Source: Thermoleophilia bacterium
GTDB lineage: Bacteria; Actinomycetota; Thermoleophilia; Gaiellales; Gaiellaceae
Reading direction: 5' to 3'
Length of the DNA stretch: 33,952 nucleotides
Assembly (NCBI GenBank): GCA_029865325.1
Contig: JAOUHF010000016.1
Location: forward strand, 1-33,952
Shown here: piece by piece, positions 13,871 through 24,879 of the stretch
Position numbering within the stretch: the first letter of the stretch is position 1
Layout of the letters: each line of letters opens with the position of its first letter
Program-made: the position numbers and the translations under genes
Notes under the pieces: model-generated
Databases searched by the model: none
Seen by the model: the letters and a program-made list of their open reading frames with translations, nothing else
What the model was told of the DNA's origin: nothing

Positions 13871-15601
13871 TCAGCGAACCTTTTCCTTGACCTGAGCGAC
13901 CCACTTGAGCGATTGGAGGTAGGCGAGCGACTTCGGTCGGCGCAGGATCTCGGCCGTGCGAAGGGAGAGGAGAAACTCTTCCGGGCCTTCGAATCGACGC
14001 ATTCGCACGGCTCCAGTTCCCACACCCTGGAGCACATGAGCATCCGATCCCGCGCCCTGCAGCAGCCGATACTTCTGAGCGAAGCGCAGCGCCTCGTCGT
14101 TGAACGAATCGCGGAGGAGTCGCGCATTGAACACCTCGAACACGTCGATCTCGGCGACGTGGCGGTGCAGCGTCGCCGGGTCGGGGATGGCGTGGAGGCG
14201 GTCGAACGGGTGCGGGAGGTAGACGAGGCCGCCCTGCTCGCGGATCGCTTCGATGGTCTCCGAGAAGGACATACCCCGCGGGATCTCCTCGGTGAGGAAC
14301 AGGCCGATGACCTCGCCCTGGCTGTCGGTCTTGATCTCCTCGCCGGGGATTACTATGAGATCTCGCTTGCGGGCGCGCTCCACTGCTTCGAGGGCACCGC
14401 CGAACGCGTTGTGGTCCGTGACCGCGATCCCTCCCAGGCCGATCTGCTCTGCGTGGTCGACGAGGTCGGCCGCAGGCGTCGAGCAGTCGTGCGACCACTC
14501 CGTGTGCATATGGAGGTCGACCGCGAGCCAGTCGCGATCCGCGAGTGGGTCGTCCTCGGTCTTGGAGGTCACGCGATCCCGTCGCTTACGGACGAGGCGT
14601 CGGTAAACGGCGTCGAGCTCGGTGGCAACGCGACCGAAGCTCTGGTGCTCAGCCTGCGCCCGCTCCTCCGCTCCGACTCGCGCGCGGACAGCTTCGTCGG
14701 CGACCAGTTCCGCCACCTCGTGCACCACGGCCTCGGGTGGCTCCGCCGGAACGATCGCAAGACCGCAAGCTCCAGCCTCCAGCTGGAGGCGCTCCTCACC
14801 TATGGGCGCCGGGACGAAGATCACTGCCTCGGAGAGCGCGGCCGCGCGCTGATTCATACGGCGCGCCGACCGCACGTGGACCTGACCGCGAACCGTTCGC
14901 GGGATCGTGGGACGAAAGCCGAGCGGCTTCGTGTGCAAGAGCGTGAGCTCCCAATCGGGGAGCTCACGAATGAGGTTGAGTAGCGCTCGCGTGACTGGCC
15001 GTCCGGCCGACTCGAGCTCGCCGACGATCACGTTGCGCTTGGTCGTGGGCCGGAAGAACGTTGTGTCCACGCCCAACGGAACAAGGCGATAGTCACCTTC
15101 GAAGCGATCGGCGGCGGCTTGCGCCGTCTGCTCCGAGGTCGCGAGAAGCGCGTCGATTCGGATACGGAGCCGATCCCGCCGCGAGCGACGAGCGGGATAT
15201 CCCAGCCGCTCGGGTGAGAAGAAGGTCGCCGCCGTCAGCGCGCGCGTCGATGTCAACGCGAGATACGACAGGCTCGGGAGCCCGGGCTCGAACCCGTGGA
15301 CGACATCGAAACGCCCACTGCTCAGCGCCAATCGCAAGTTCGCACGCACGGCGACCGGCACGCCCATGTGCGTCCGACGCGAGAGCGGAATCGAAGGGCC
15401 GATCGCGATTACCTCTGCATCGATACCGCGCTGGAGGGCGCGACGGCCCGCGAGAAGATCGCGCGCTCGCGAAGACGGAGCGAGCACCGTGACCCCGTGG
15501 CCGAGCGCACGGAGCGCCGCGGCTGCGCCGGCGACGTGCGCGTTGACCTCGTGCGGCTGCGACCACGCAAACGGCGTGACGAAGCAGATACGGAGGCCCA
15601 C
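13871..15601 (-). CDS. Glycosyltransferase family 4 - PHP phosphoesterase fusion
   Basis: A 576-aa two-domain protein starting at GTG 15601 (VGLRICFVTPFAWSQPHEV). Residues 1-345 are a GT-B glycosyltransferase: the N-terminal strand RICFVTP, FDVVHGFEPGLPS, the linker VPLGVDTTFFRP and the degenerate acceptor motif EERLQLEAGACGLAIV. Residues about 358-576 are a PHP metal-dependent phosphoesterase with all canonical ligands: DLHMHTEWSHDC, AVTDHN, PGEEIKT, YLPHPFD and GAGSDAH. A charged linker (RKRRDRVTSKTEDD) joins them. The first domain would transfer a sugar from a nucleotide or lipid donor and the second would hydrolyse a phosphate ester; substrates are unknown. UDG follows 22 bases downstream. 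The CDGSH gene is divergent, with 33 bases between. Confidence 0.9.
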   Translation of the reverse strand: MGLRICFVTPFAWSQPHEVNAHVAGAAAALRALGHGVTVLAPSSRARDLLAGRRALQRGIDAEVIAIGPSIPLSRRTHMGVPVAVRANLRLALSSGRFDVVHGFEPGLPSLSYLALTSTRALTAATFFSPERLGYPARRSRRDRLRIRIDALLATSEQTAQAAADRFEGDYRLVPLGVDTTFFRPTTKRNVIVGELESAGRPVTRALLNLIRELPDWELTLLHTKPLGFRPTIPRTVRGQVHVRSARRMNQRAAALSEAVIFVPAPIGEERLQLEAGACGLAIVPAEPPEAVVHEVAELVADEAVRARVGAEERAQAEHQSFGRVATELDAVYRRLVRKRRDRVTSKTEDDPLADRDWLAVDLHMHTEWSHDCSTPAADLVDHAEQIGLGGIAVTDHNAFGGALEAVERARKRDLIVIPGEEIKTDSQGEVIGLFLTEEIPRGMSFSETIEAIREQGGLVYLPHPFDRLHAIPDPATLHRHVAEIDVFEVFNARLLRDSFNDEALRFAQKYRLLQGAGSDAHVLQGVGTGAVRMRRFEGPEEFLLSLRTAEILRRPKSLAYLQSLKWVAQVKEKVR

Positions 15602-15634
15602 GGTCGAGCGAGTGTAGACCCGTACAGTGCTCAC

Positions 15635-15853
15635 ATGACCGAGGTGACGATCAAGGCCCGCGCGAACGGGCCGTACAAAGTGGAGGGTCCGGTGCGTGTG
15701 TTCGATGCGGACGGAAACGAGTTCGTTCTTCCGGACGGGAGCGCGATCGTGCTCTGCCGTTGCGGGCATTCGCAGAACAAGCCGTTCTGCGACGCGTCAC
15801 ACCGGCGGGTCGCGTTCGTCTCGGACGACGTCGCGCAGCGCATCGCCCGCTAA
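15635..15853 (+). CDS. CDGSH-type iron-sulfur protein
   Basis: A 72-aa protein starting at ATG 15635. It carries the 2Fe-2S motif CRCGHSQNKPFCDASH, i.e. C-x-C-x2-S-x3-P-x-C-D-x2-H, with the three Cys and one His ligands intact. The N-terminal VTIKARANGPYKVEGPVRVFDADG is typical of bacterial CDGSH proteins. It probably acts in electron transfer or cluster donation. The radical SAM gene starts three bases after its stop, so translation is coupled and this protein may serve the radical SAM enzyme; that link is inference from position. Confidence 0.92.
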   Translation: MTEVTIKARANGPYKVEGPVRVFDADGNEFVLPDGSAIVLCRCGHSQNKPFCDASHRRVAFVSDDVAQRIAR

Positions 15854-15855
15854 GC

Positions 15856-17031
15856 ATGCGGGAAGACCGCAGCGGGCTCCGGTTTCGCCCTGATGTCCAT
15901 CCCTCGGCGGCGCACGAGGGTCGGCGCGTGCGAACCACGGCACTCGACTTCGACCGACGCCCGATTCTCGTCTTCTGGGAGACGACGCGGGCTTGTCTCC
16001 TCGCCTGCCGTCACTGCCGCGCCGAGGCGCAGGCGGCGCCCGTCGCCGGCGAGCTCTCGACGGATGAGGGTCTGGCGCTCGTCGAGTCGCTCGAGGGCTT
16101 CGGACGACCTGCCCCGGTCCTGGTGCTTACGGGAGGAGACGTGCTCATGCGCCGCGATCTCGCGGGGCTCATCGCGCGTGCTCGCGGTTGCGGGGTGCCG
16201 GTCGCTCTCGCCCCGAGCGTGACGCCGCTGCTCACGGACGAGCGGCTGTCCGACCTTCGCGAGCACGGCGTGAAGGTTGCCTCGTTGAGCCTCGACGGCG
16301 CGGTACCAGGCACGCACGAGGGCATCCGGCAAGTCGGCGGGCACTACGCGGCGACGCTCGCGGCAATCAAGCGCTTCCGCTCGCACGGATTCGTCGTGCA
16401 GGTGAACACGCTCGTGTGCGCCGAGAACGTGGAGGAGCTGCCGCAGGTCGCCCGGATCGTGCAGACGGCGGGAGCGTCGATCTGGGAGCTTTTCTTCCTC
16501 GTCCAGGTGGGTCGCGGGACGGGAATGTCCGAGCTCTCTCCGGACCAGATAGAGGACGTCTGCCACTTCCTCGTCGACGCGTCTCGCTACGGCTTCATCG
16601 TGCGCACTGTCGAGGCCCCGATGTTCCGACGGGTAGTCGAATGGCGCGCGGAAGGTCGAGCCTGCGTGACGGGCGCCCTGTACGAGCGACTCGCTGAGGA
16701 GCTCGCGGCCAAGCTCGGCCAGCCTGCGGGCAGCCCGAGAGCTCAGACGAAGGGGACGCGGGACGGGCGCGGGATCGTGTTCGTGTCGAGCGTCGGAGAC
16801 GTCACGCCGGCTGGATTCCTGCCGATCGCCCTCGGCAACGTGCGGGAGCGGAGCATCGTCGAGATCTACCGGGACGACCCCCTGCTGCACGACATTCGTG
16901 CGGCGCGTTTCAGCGGGAAGTGCGGCCGCTGTGAGTACCGTGACCTCTGCGGGGGCTCACGCGCTCGCGCTTACGCCGCGTCAGGCGATCCGCTCGCCGA
17001 GGATCCCGCCTGCGCGTACGTTCCCGCCTGA
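15856..17031 (+). CDS. Radical SAM / SPASM enzyme (TIGR04053-like)
   Basis: A 391-aa protein with ATG at 15856; a GTG 24 codons later (VRTTALDFDRRP) is an alternative start. The radical SAM cluster motif is CLLACRHC, preceded by ILVFWETTRA. The SAM-binding GGD of VLVLTGGDVLMR follows, then SLDGAVPGTHEGIRQVGGHY. The C-terminal SPASM region has CGRCEYRDLCGGSRARAYA and a last Cys (EDPACAYVP) for extra clusters. The ETTRACxLxCxHCRA pattern is shared by TIGR04053 proteins and by the heme- and peptide-maturing SPASM enzymes. The substrate is unknown; there is no small precursor peptide next to it. Its partner is the CDGSH protein upstream. Confidence 0.9.
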   Translation: MREDRSGLRFRPDVHPSAAHEGRRVRTTALDFDRRPILVFWETTRACLLACRHCRAEAQAAPVAGELSTDEGLALVESLEGFGRPAPVLVLTGGDVLMRRDLAGLIARARGCGVPVALAPSVTPLLTDERLSDLREHGVKVASLSLDGAVPGTHEGIRQVGGHYAATLAAIKRFRSHGFVVQVNTLVCAENVEELPQVARIVQTAGASIWELFFLVQVGRGTGMSELSPDQIEDVCHFLVDASRYGFIVRTVEAPMFRRVVEWRAEGRACVTGALYERLAEELAAKLGQPAGSPRAQTKGTRDGRGIVFVSSVGDVTPAGFLPIALGNVRERSIVEIYRDDPLLHDIRAARFSGKCGRCEYRDLCGGSRARAYAASGDPLAEDPACAYVPA

Positions 17032-17178
17032 CGGCGAAGCAGGACGACGCTTGTCGCGGTCGTCCAGAGGAAGACGACCATGCCGACGAGAGCCGAACCT
17101 GGGAACCGCGACCAGAGCAGCGGCGACTATCGCCGCTGCTCCCATCCGGAAGATCCGCCTGAGGCGGATCTCGGTCAC
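16971..17178 (-). pseudogene. Frameshifted small two-helix membrane protein downstream of ino1
   Basis: GTG 17178 overlaps the ino1 stop (GTGA), suggesting translational coupling. The first 27 codons encode basic residues and a hydrophobic segment (MGAAAIVAAALVAV). In this frame the sequence then turns Arg-rich (GSRRHGRLPLDDRD), but the next frame is hydrophobic from the same point: GSALVGMVVFLWTTATSVVL, ending at TAA 16971. A single-base slip near GTTCCCAGG would join the two into a protein of about 68 aa with two membrane segments. It overlaps the end of the convergent radical SAM gene. This could be a recent mutation or a sequencing error. Confidence 0.38.
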
Positions 17179-18323
17179 GCCTTGGCGGCCGCCTTTTTCG
17201 CGGGCCTGGTGACCGTGTTCTTGGTGATGAAGCGCTCGATCTGCTCGCGCGCCTCGTCGTCACGGATCTGCTTGGGCGGCGACTTCATGAGGTACGCGCT
17301 AGGTGCCTCGAGCGCACCCGAGATCCCGTTGTTGAGTGCGAGCTTCGCGAGCCGCACGGCGTCGATGACGATGCCGGCCGAGTTCGGCGAATCCCAGACC
17401 TCGAGCTTGAGCTCGACGTTCAGTGGGACGTCGCCGAACGAGGAGCCCTCCATGCGGATATAGGCCCACTTACGGTCTGTGAGCCAGGGCACGTAGTCCG
17501 ACGGGCCAACGTGGATGTTCTTGTCGCCGATGTCGTAGTCGAGCATCGACGTCACCGCGTTGGTCTTCGAGATCTTCTTCGACTCGAGGCGCTCACGCTC
17601 GAGCATGTTGAGGAAGTCGGAGTTGCCGCCGACGTTGAGCTGCATCGTCTTGTCGAGGTGGACGCCGCGATCGCCGAAGAGCGTCGTCAGGACGCGATGT
17701 GTGATGGTCGCGCCGACCTGAGACTTGATGTCGTCGCCGATCACCGGCACGCCGGCGGCCTCGAACCGCTTGTGCCAGTACGGCTCACGCGCGATGAAGA
17801 CGGGCATGCAGTTCACCATCGCGACGCCGGCCTCGAGGATCTGCTCCGCGTACCACTTCGTCGCCGCTTCGGAGCCGACCGGGAGATAGTTCACGACAAC
17901 GTCCGTGCCGGTCTCCTTGAGGATGCCGACGACGTCGTCGGTCTGACCCGGAGCCTTCTCGACCACCTGTGAGAGGTACTTGCCGATGCCGTCGTGCGTC
18001 ATGCCGCGCGAGACCTTGACGCCGGTCTTCGGGACGTCGGCGAACTTGATCGTATCGTTCGGGTGCGCCCACATCGCCTCGGACAGATCCACGCCGACCT
18101 TGCCCTTGACGACGTCGAACGCTGCGGTGAACTCGATGTCCGAGATGTGGTACCCGCCGAGGTCGACGTGCATGAGCCCCGGAACCGTGTCCTCAGGGGA
18201 GGCGTTCTTGTAGTACTCGACCCCCTGGAGGAGCGAGTTGGCGCAGTTCCCTACGCCTATGATCGCGACGCGCACCTTCTCCTGCGAGCGCGCACCGTTC
18301 TTCGAGCCGTTCTGAGTTGCCAT
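17175..18323 (-). CDS. ino1: Inositol-3-phosphate synthase (actinobacterial type)
   Basis: A 382-aa enzyme converting glucose-6-phosphate to inositol-3-phosphate with NAD+. ATG 18323 has a good AAAGGAACTC ribosome site, and the protein from here has the normal length of actinobacterial Ino1. The Rossmann start [22 protein letters not shown] is the NAD site; [32 protein letters not shown] and [12 protein letters not shown] follow as in the Mycobacterium enzyme. The C-terminal tail is Lys/Ala rich ([11 protein letters not shown]). The frame is continuous upstream into a tandem RHH module (next entry), so a longer fusion product is possible. It is the last intact gene of a cluster with PAP2 and a CDP-alcohol phosphotransferase. 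Confidence 0.93.
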   Translation of the reverse strand: MATQNGSKNGARSQEKVRVAIIGVGNCANSLLQGVEYYKNASPEDTVPGLMHVDLGGYHISDIEFTAAFDVVKGKVGVDLSEAMWAHPNDTIKFADVPKTGVKVSRGMTHDGIGKYLSQVVEKAPGQTDDVVGILKETGTDVVVNYLPVGSEAATKWYAEQILEAGVAMVNCMPVFIAREPYWHKRFEAAGVPVIGDDIKSQVGATITHRVLTTLFGDRGVHLDKTMQLNVGGNSDFLNMLERERLESKKISKTNAVTSMLDYDIGDKNIHVGPSDYVPWLTDRKWAYIRMEGSSFGDVPLNVELKLEVWDSPNSAGIVIDAVRLAKLALNNGISGALEAPSAYLMKSPPKQIRDDEAREQIERFITKNTVTRPAKKAAAKA

Positions 18324-18665
18324 GAGTTCCTTTCTCGTGCTTCCGTTGGGGATGCCGAGCCCGTCGGCAAGCGCGGCGAGGATGACCTCGTTGGCGCTCG
18401 TTCCACGGCGACGGGCGTCGGATTCGATCTCGTCCTTTAGCTCCGGCGGGACGCGGAGCAGAATGACTGGGCTTCCACCTGCTAGCACTTTGCGGCTGCG
18501 ACCGCTCGGGAGGTATGGCACGGAGAACTCAGCGGCAAGAAGGCCGACGGCTACGTCGTTGACGTTCGAGCCGCGACGTGCTGTCTCGCGGACGAGAGCG
18601 GCCTTGAGCGATGCGGGCATTCTCACCAAAATGCCCGCGCGCTTTCGTGAAGTGCTAGCAGCCAA
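18324..18665 (-). CDS. Tandem ribbon-helix-helix module fused in frame to Ino1
   Basis: 114 codons in the same frame as ino1, with no stop between. The only start before the first domain is TTG 18665 ([11 protein letters not shown]...); ATG 18620 would cut into the first strand. Residues about 10-48 ([20 protein letters not shown]...) and 66-103 ([20 protein letters not shown]...) are two RHH units. Each has the short beta strand, a helix, the G(S/T)(N/S)(V/A)N turn and a second helix. RHH proteins dimerise to bind DNA palindromes; two units in one chain could form a single-chain dimer. Three TGCTAGCA palindromes surround this segment. Either a repressor-enzyme fusion is made, or the nested ATG at 18323 gives a separate enzyme. 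Confidence 0.7.
18480..18487. promoter_or_regulatory. Third TGCTAGCA palindrome, inside the RHH coding region
   Basis: On the minus strand it reads CAAAGTGCTAGCAGG. It shares AAAGTGCTAGCA with the operator-like copy at 18664-18675 on the plus strand. It lies in the linker between the two RHH units, about 170 bases downstream of the other two copies. Confidence 0.45.
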
Positions 18666-18676
18666 AGTGCTAGCAC
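18651..18676. promoter_or_regulatory. Double TGCTAGCA operator-like site at the RHH-ino1 start
   Basis: Two palindromic copies, AGTGCTAGCA (18651-18660) and GTGCTAGCAC (18667-18676), have centres 15 bases apart. They flank the proposed TTG start of the RHH-ino1 frame, in the 35-base gap after the CDP-alcohol phosphotransferase gene. The second copy overlaps a TAGAGT stretch (18675-18680 on the minus strand) that could be a -10 element. Palindromes spaced by roughly one to two helical turns are typical RHH operators, so autoregulation is likely but unproven. Confidence 0.6.
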
Positions 18677-18700
18677 TCTATCAGCCGGACGTCTTCGCCG

Positions 18701-19381
18701 CTAAGCCGTCTGCTCAGCGAGCTCGCGAAGCTGCTTGCGAACGAAGAGCATCCGCTGGACGACTGTGACCCAGGCCATCGCGGCAAGAATGTAGATGGGC
18801 CACTGGAGCAATCCCCAAGGGGCGAGGCCGAGCCCGACCGAGATGAGTACGACGCGCTCGACGCGCGATCCGAATCCGATGTCTGCGCGGAGGCCGAGCG
18901 CCTCGGCCTTCGCTCGCGTGTAGGAGACGAGGAACGAGCCTATGACTGCCGCGAAGGTCGCGACGAGAGCGACCTCGTTTCCGTCGCGCATGAATACGAG
19001 TCCGATCGCGGCCAGCATCGCTGCCTCACCGAGGCGATCGAACGTCGAGTCGAGAAAGGCGCCGAAGACCGTGCCCTTGCTCGCTGCTCGTGCAAGTGCG
19101 CCGTCGAGGATGTCGGCGATCGATCCGATCACGAACAGGGAGCCACCGAGCCAGAAGAAGAGCTTCTCGTTTCGCTCCTCGAAGCCGACGACCACCGCTC
19201 CGGCGAGACACAGAGACACACCGGCGAGCGTCAACATGTCCGGCGTCAGCTTCGTCTTCGCGACGCCCCGCATCGACCGCGCGAGGATCTGTCGCGCGGC
19301 GTCCGTGTACTCCTGCTTGACGCGGTCGAGCTGGCTGACGCTCACCTCGTCTTTCGACGAGGGCCGCTCTTCGTCGCTCAT
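18701..19381 (-). CDS. CDP-alcohol phosphotransferase, probable phosphatidylinositol-phosphate synthase
   Basis: The start is placed at ATG 19381 (MSDEERPSSKDEVS), overlapping the upstream PAP2 stop as ATGA; 226 aa. The CDP-alcohol phosphotransferase signature D-x2-D-G-x2-A-R-x8-G-x3-D-x3-D is complete in ADILDGALARAASKG through GAFLDSTFDR. Around it lie about five membrane segments, e.g. LTLAGVSLCLAGAVVVGF and LVATFAAVIGSFLVSY. Family members transfer a phosphatidyl group from CDP-diacylglycerol to an alcohol. Ino1 immediately downstream makes inositol-3-phosphate, so phosphatidylinositol-phosphate is the expected product, as in mycobacteria. Phosphatidylglycerophosphate synthesis is the alternative. 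Confidence 0.9.
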   Translation of the reverse strand: MSDEERPSSKDEVSVSQLDRVKQEYTDAARQILARSMRGVAKTKLTPDMLTLAGVSLCLAGAVVVGFEERNEKLFFWLGGSLFVIGSIADILDGALARAASKGTVFGAFLDSTFDRLGEAAMLAAIGLVFMRDGNEVALVATFAAVIGSFLVSYTRAKAEALGLRADIGFGSRVERVVLISVGLGLAPWGLLQWPIYILAAMAWVTVVQRMLFVRKQLRELAEQTA

Positions 19382-20118
19382 GCGCGCTGCTGGCGCAGCA
19401 TCCGGACTCGACGGAGCGCGAGTCCCGTCGCCACCGCGAGCAGGAACCCGGCGACGACGTCGAGCCAGTAGTGGTTCCCGGTCGAGATGACCGAGAACGC
19501 GACCCATGCCGGCCACGCGAGCCACAGAGCCTTAGCGACTCGCGAACGGACGAGCCCGAACATCACGATGCCCACGATCAGCGCGTCCATCGCGTGCAGG
19601 CTCGGCATCGCTGCATATGGATTCGAGGCGAACGAGATGAGGCCGCTGTCGTGGTTGATCGACGAGAACTGCCCGAGTGTGTCGACGAAGCCCCACTCCG
19701 GGAACATTCGCGGTGGTGCTGTCGGCATGAGGATGTAGCCGACCAGTCCGGCGAGGTTTGCCGCAATGAGCCAGTTCCGGAAGCCGGCGAACTTCTCCTG
19801 GTGACGGAAGTAGACCCACAGGAGTGTCACGCCTACGACGGCGAACTGCGAGAGCCAGTATGTGTACGACGTGAGCGTGACCATGATCGACGACGTGTCG
19901 ACAACGCGCTGCACAGCGGGCTCGAACAACGCGCCGAGCCCTTGCTCCTTCCGGAGCACCCACTCGCCGTTGTGGAATGCGCTTGCGACGCTCCGGTCCG
20001 CTGCACCGCGCGCCACCTGGTAGACGACGTAGAAGCCCATCCAGATGACGAACTGGAAGCCCAGGTGCGCCCAGCCGCGGGGCAGGCGCCGGGATGTATC
20101 GGCGACGAAGCTCGACAC
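19378..20118 (-). CDS. PAP2 / Aur1-like membrane phosphatase
   Basis: A 246-aa protein with about six membrane segments. The PAP2 active-site motifs are in order: the first as MPTAPPRMFP, the second as AAMPSLHAMDAL with the catalytic His, and the third as STGNHYWLDVVAGF. The spacing and the PTAPPR form fit the Aur1/inositolphosphotransferase branch. It could dephosphorylate phosphatidylinositol-phosphate made by the next enzyme, or transfer an inositol-phosphate head group. Its stop overlaps the next gene's ATG by four bases, implying co-translation with the inositol-lipid enzymes. It appears to be the first gene of that cluster; the upstream gene on the same strand ends only 12 bases before its start. 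Confidence 0.9.
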   Translation of the reverse strand: MSSFVADTSRRLPRGWAHLGFQFVIWMGFYVVYQVARGAADRSVASAFHNGEWVLRKEQGLGALFEPAVQRVVDTSSIMVTLTSYTYWLSQFAVVGVTLLWVYFRHQEKFAGFRNWLIAANLAGLVGYILMPTAPPRMFPEWGFVDTLGQFSSINHDSGLISFASNPYAAMPSLHAMDALIVGIVMFGLVRSRVAKALWLAWPAWVAFSVISTGNHYWLDVVAGFLLAVATGLALRRVRMLRQQRA

Positions 20119-20130
20119 GACCGCTCGATT

Positions 20131-21173
20131 CTAGCGCTCGATCCCGCGGTTGGAAGTGGAGGTCGGTCCAGCCTCGGGACTCGGCGCATACGAGACCAGC
20201 GCGCGCATGTAGTTCCCGCGCTCGAACGCTGCCGGATCGGGGCATGAGGCCTGGCTCAGGCTCCCCTTCAGCTGCTCGACGGAGGCGTACTCCCTCTCCG
20301 TCATCCAGGTTCGGAGCCCAGCGCCCAGATCTGCCATGACGCTCGGGCCTCGTGCAAGCGCCGCGGACGCGACCATGACCACGTCTGCTCCTGCGAGCAG
20401 GAGCTTGAGGGCGCTCTGCCAGTCATGCACTCCGGTCGTGGCGGCCAGGCTCACGCGAACGCGGCCGCGGAGGATCGCGATCCAGCGGAGGGGAAGCCGA
20501 AGCTCGGCGGGCGTCGAGAGCGCCAGCCACGGCGAGATCTCGAGTGTTTCGAGGTCAATGTCTGGCTGCAGGAAGCGGTTGAAGAGGACGAGCCCGTCGG
20601 CGCCCGCGTCGGAAAGCTGGGCGGCCATGTGCGCGAAAGCCGTGTAGAACGGGCCGACCTTCACCGCGAGCGGGATCGACACCGCCTCGCGCACTTCTCT
20701 GACGAGTCGGATCGTTCGCGCCTCGACGTCGACCGCAGAGACGTCGACGTCCGTCTCCACTGCGTAGACGTTCAGCTCCAGCGCGTCCGCTCCCGCGTCC
20801 TCGCACAAGCGGGCGTACCGCAGCCAGCCTCCCGGAGAGACGCCGTTCAAGCTCGCGATGACGGGTATCGCGAGAGCGGCCTTGGCCTGGCGCAGGTGCT
20901 CGAGGTAGGCCTCGGGACCCGTTGAGTAGTCCTCGAGCTCTGGAAACCACGTGGTTGCCTCGCCGAAGCTGTGCGTCTGATGCTCGAGAAGCTCGTGAAC
21001 GTCGATCTGCTCGTGCTCGATCTGCTCTTCGAAGAGAGAGGGGAGAACTGCGGCACCGATTCCGTGGCGCTCGAGCTCCTGTAGCGACTCGAGATTGCTC
21101 GTGAGCGGCGATGCCGAAGCCACGATTGGACTTCGGAGGCGGAGCCCGAGGTACGTCGTCGTGAGATCGGGTG

Positions 21174-21177
<4 letters not shown>
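20131..21177 (-). CDS. Dihydroorotate dehydrogenase-like protein (class 1 PyrD-like)
   Basis: A 348-aa FMN-type TIM barrel. Visible elements are DLTTTYLGLRLRSPIVASAS, VIASLNGVSPGGW, ADALELNVYAV, LAVKVGPFYTAF, ADGLVLFNRF and the FMN phosphate-site region VHDWQSALKLLLAGADVVMV. Typical PyrD catalytic Cys/Ser surroundings are not obvious. This branch of dihydroorotate-dehydrogenase-like proteins is often found beside nifJ and may have a different substrate. The GTG start overlaps the nifJ stop (GTGA), so the two are translationally coupled, which supports a shared role in ferredoxin-linked metabolism and not in pyrimidine synthesis. Confidence 0.87.
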
Positions 21178-24725
<3,548 letters not shown>

Positions 24726-24879
24726 AGGCTCACGGTCCGACGGGGTGGCGGTATCGGGGCGAACGCTGAACCCGGTTCGGAGTTCCCGCAACGGATGGGC
24801 GGGCAAGAATGAGCCCCACATCAGTGCGACTGATCGAAGCGCGCGTGAAATCGACTTGAGCTGATCGTCGCGCGCACGC
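24726..24879. promoter_or_regulatory. Divergent promoter region between nifJ and an EamA transporter
   Basis: About 150 bases separate the divergent starts. No clear consensus promoter or palindrome is visible by eye, and neither gene has a strong Shine-Dalgarno sequence. It presumably holds both promoters. Confidence 0.4.

Noticed and set aside
18651-18676. CIRCE element (HrcA site) at the GTGCTAGCAC repeats
   Set aside because: CIRCE needs TTAGCACTC-N9-GAGTGCTAA; here the units are self-complementary palindromes without that spacing, and no chaperonin gene follows.
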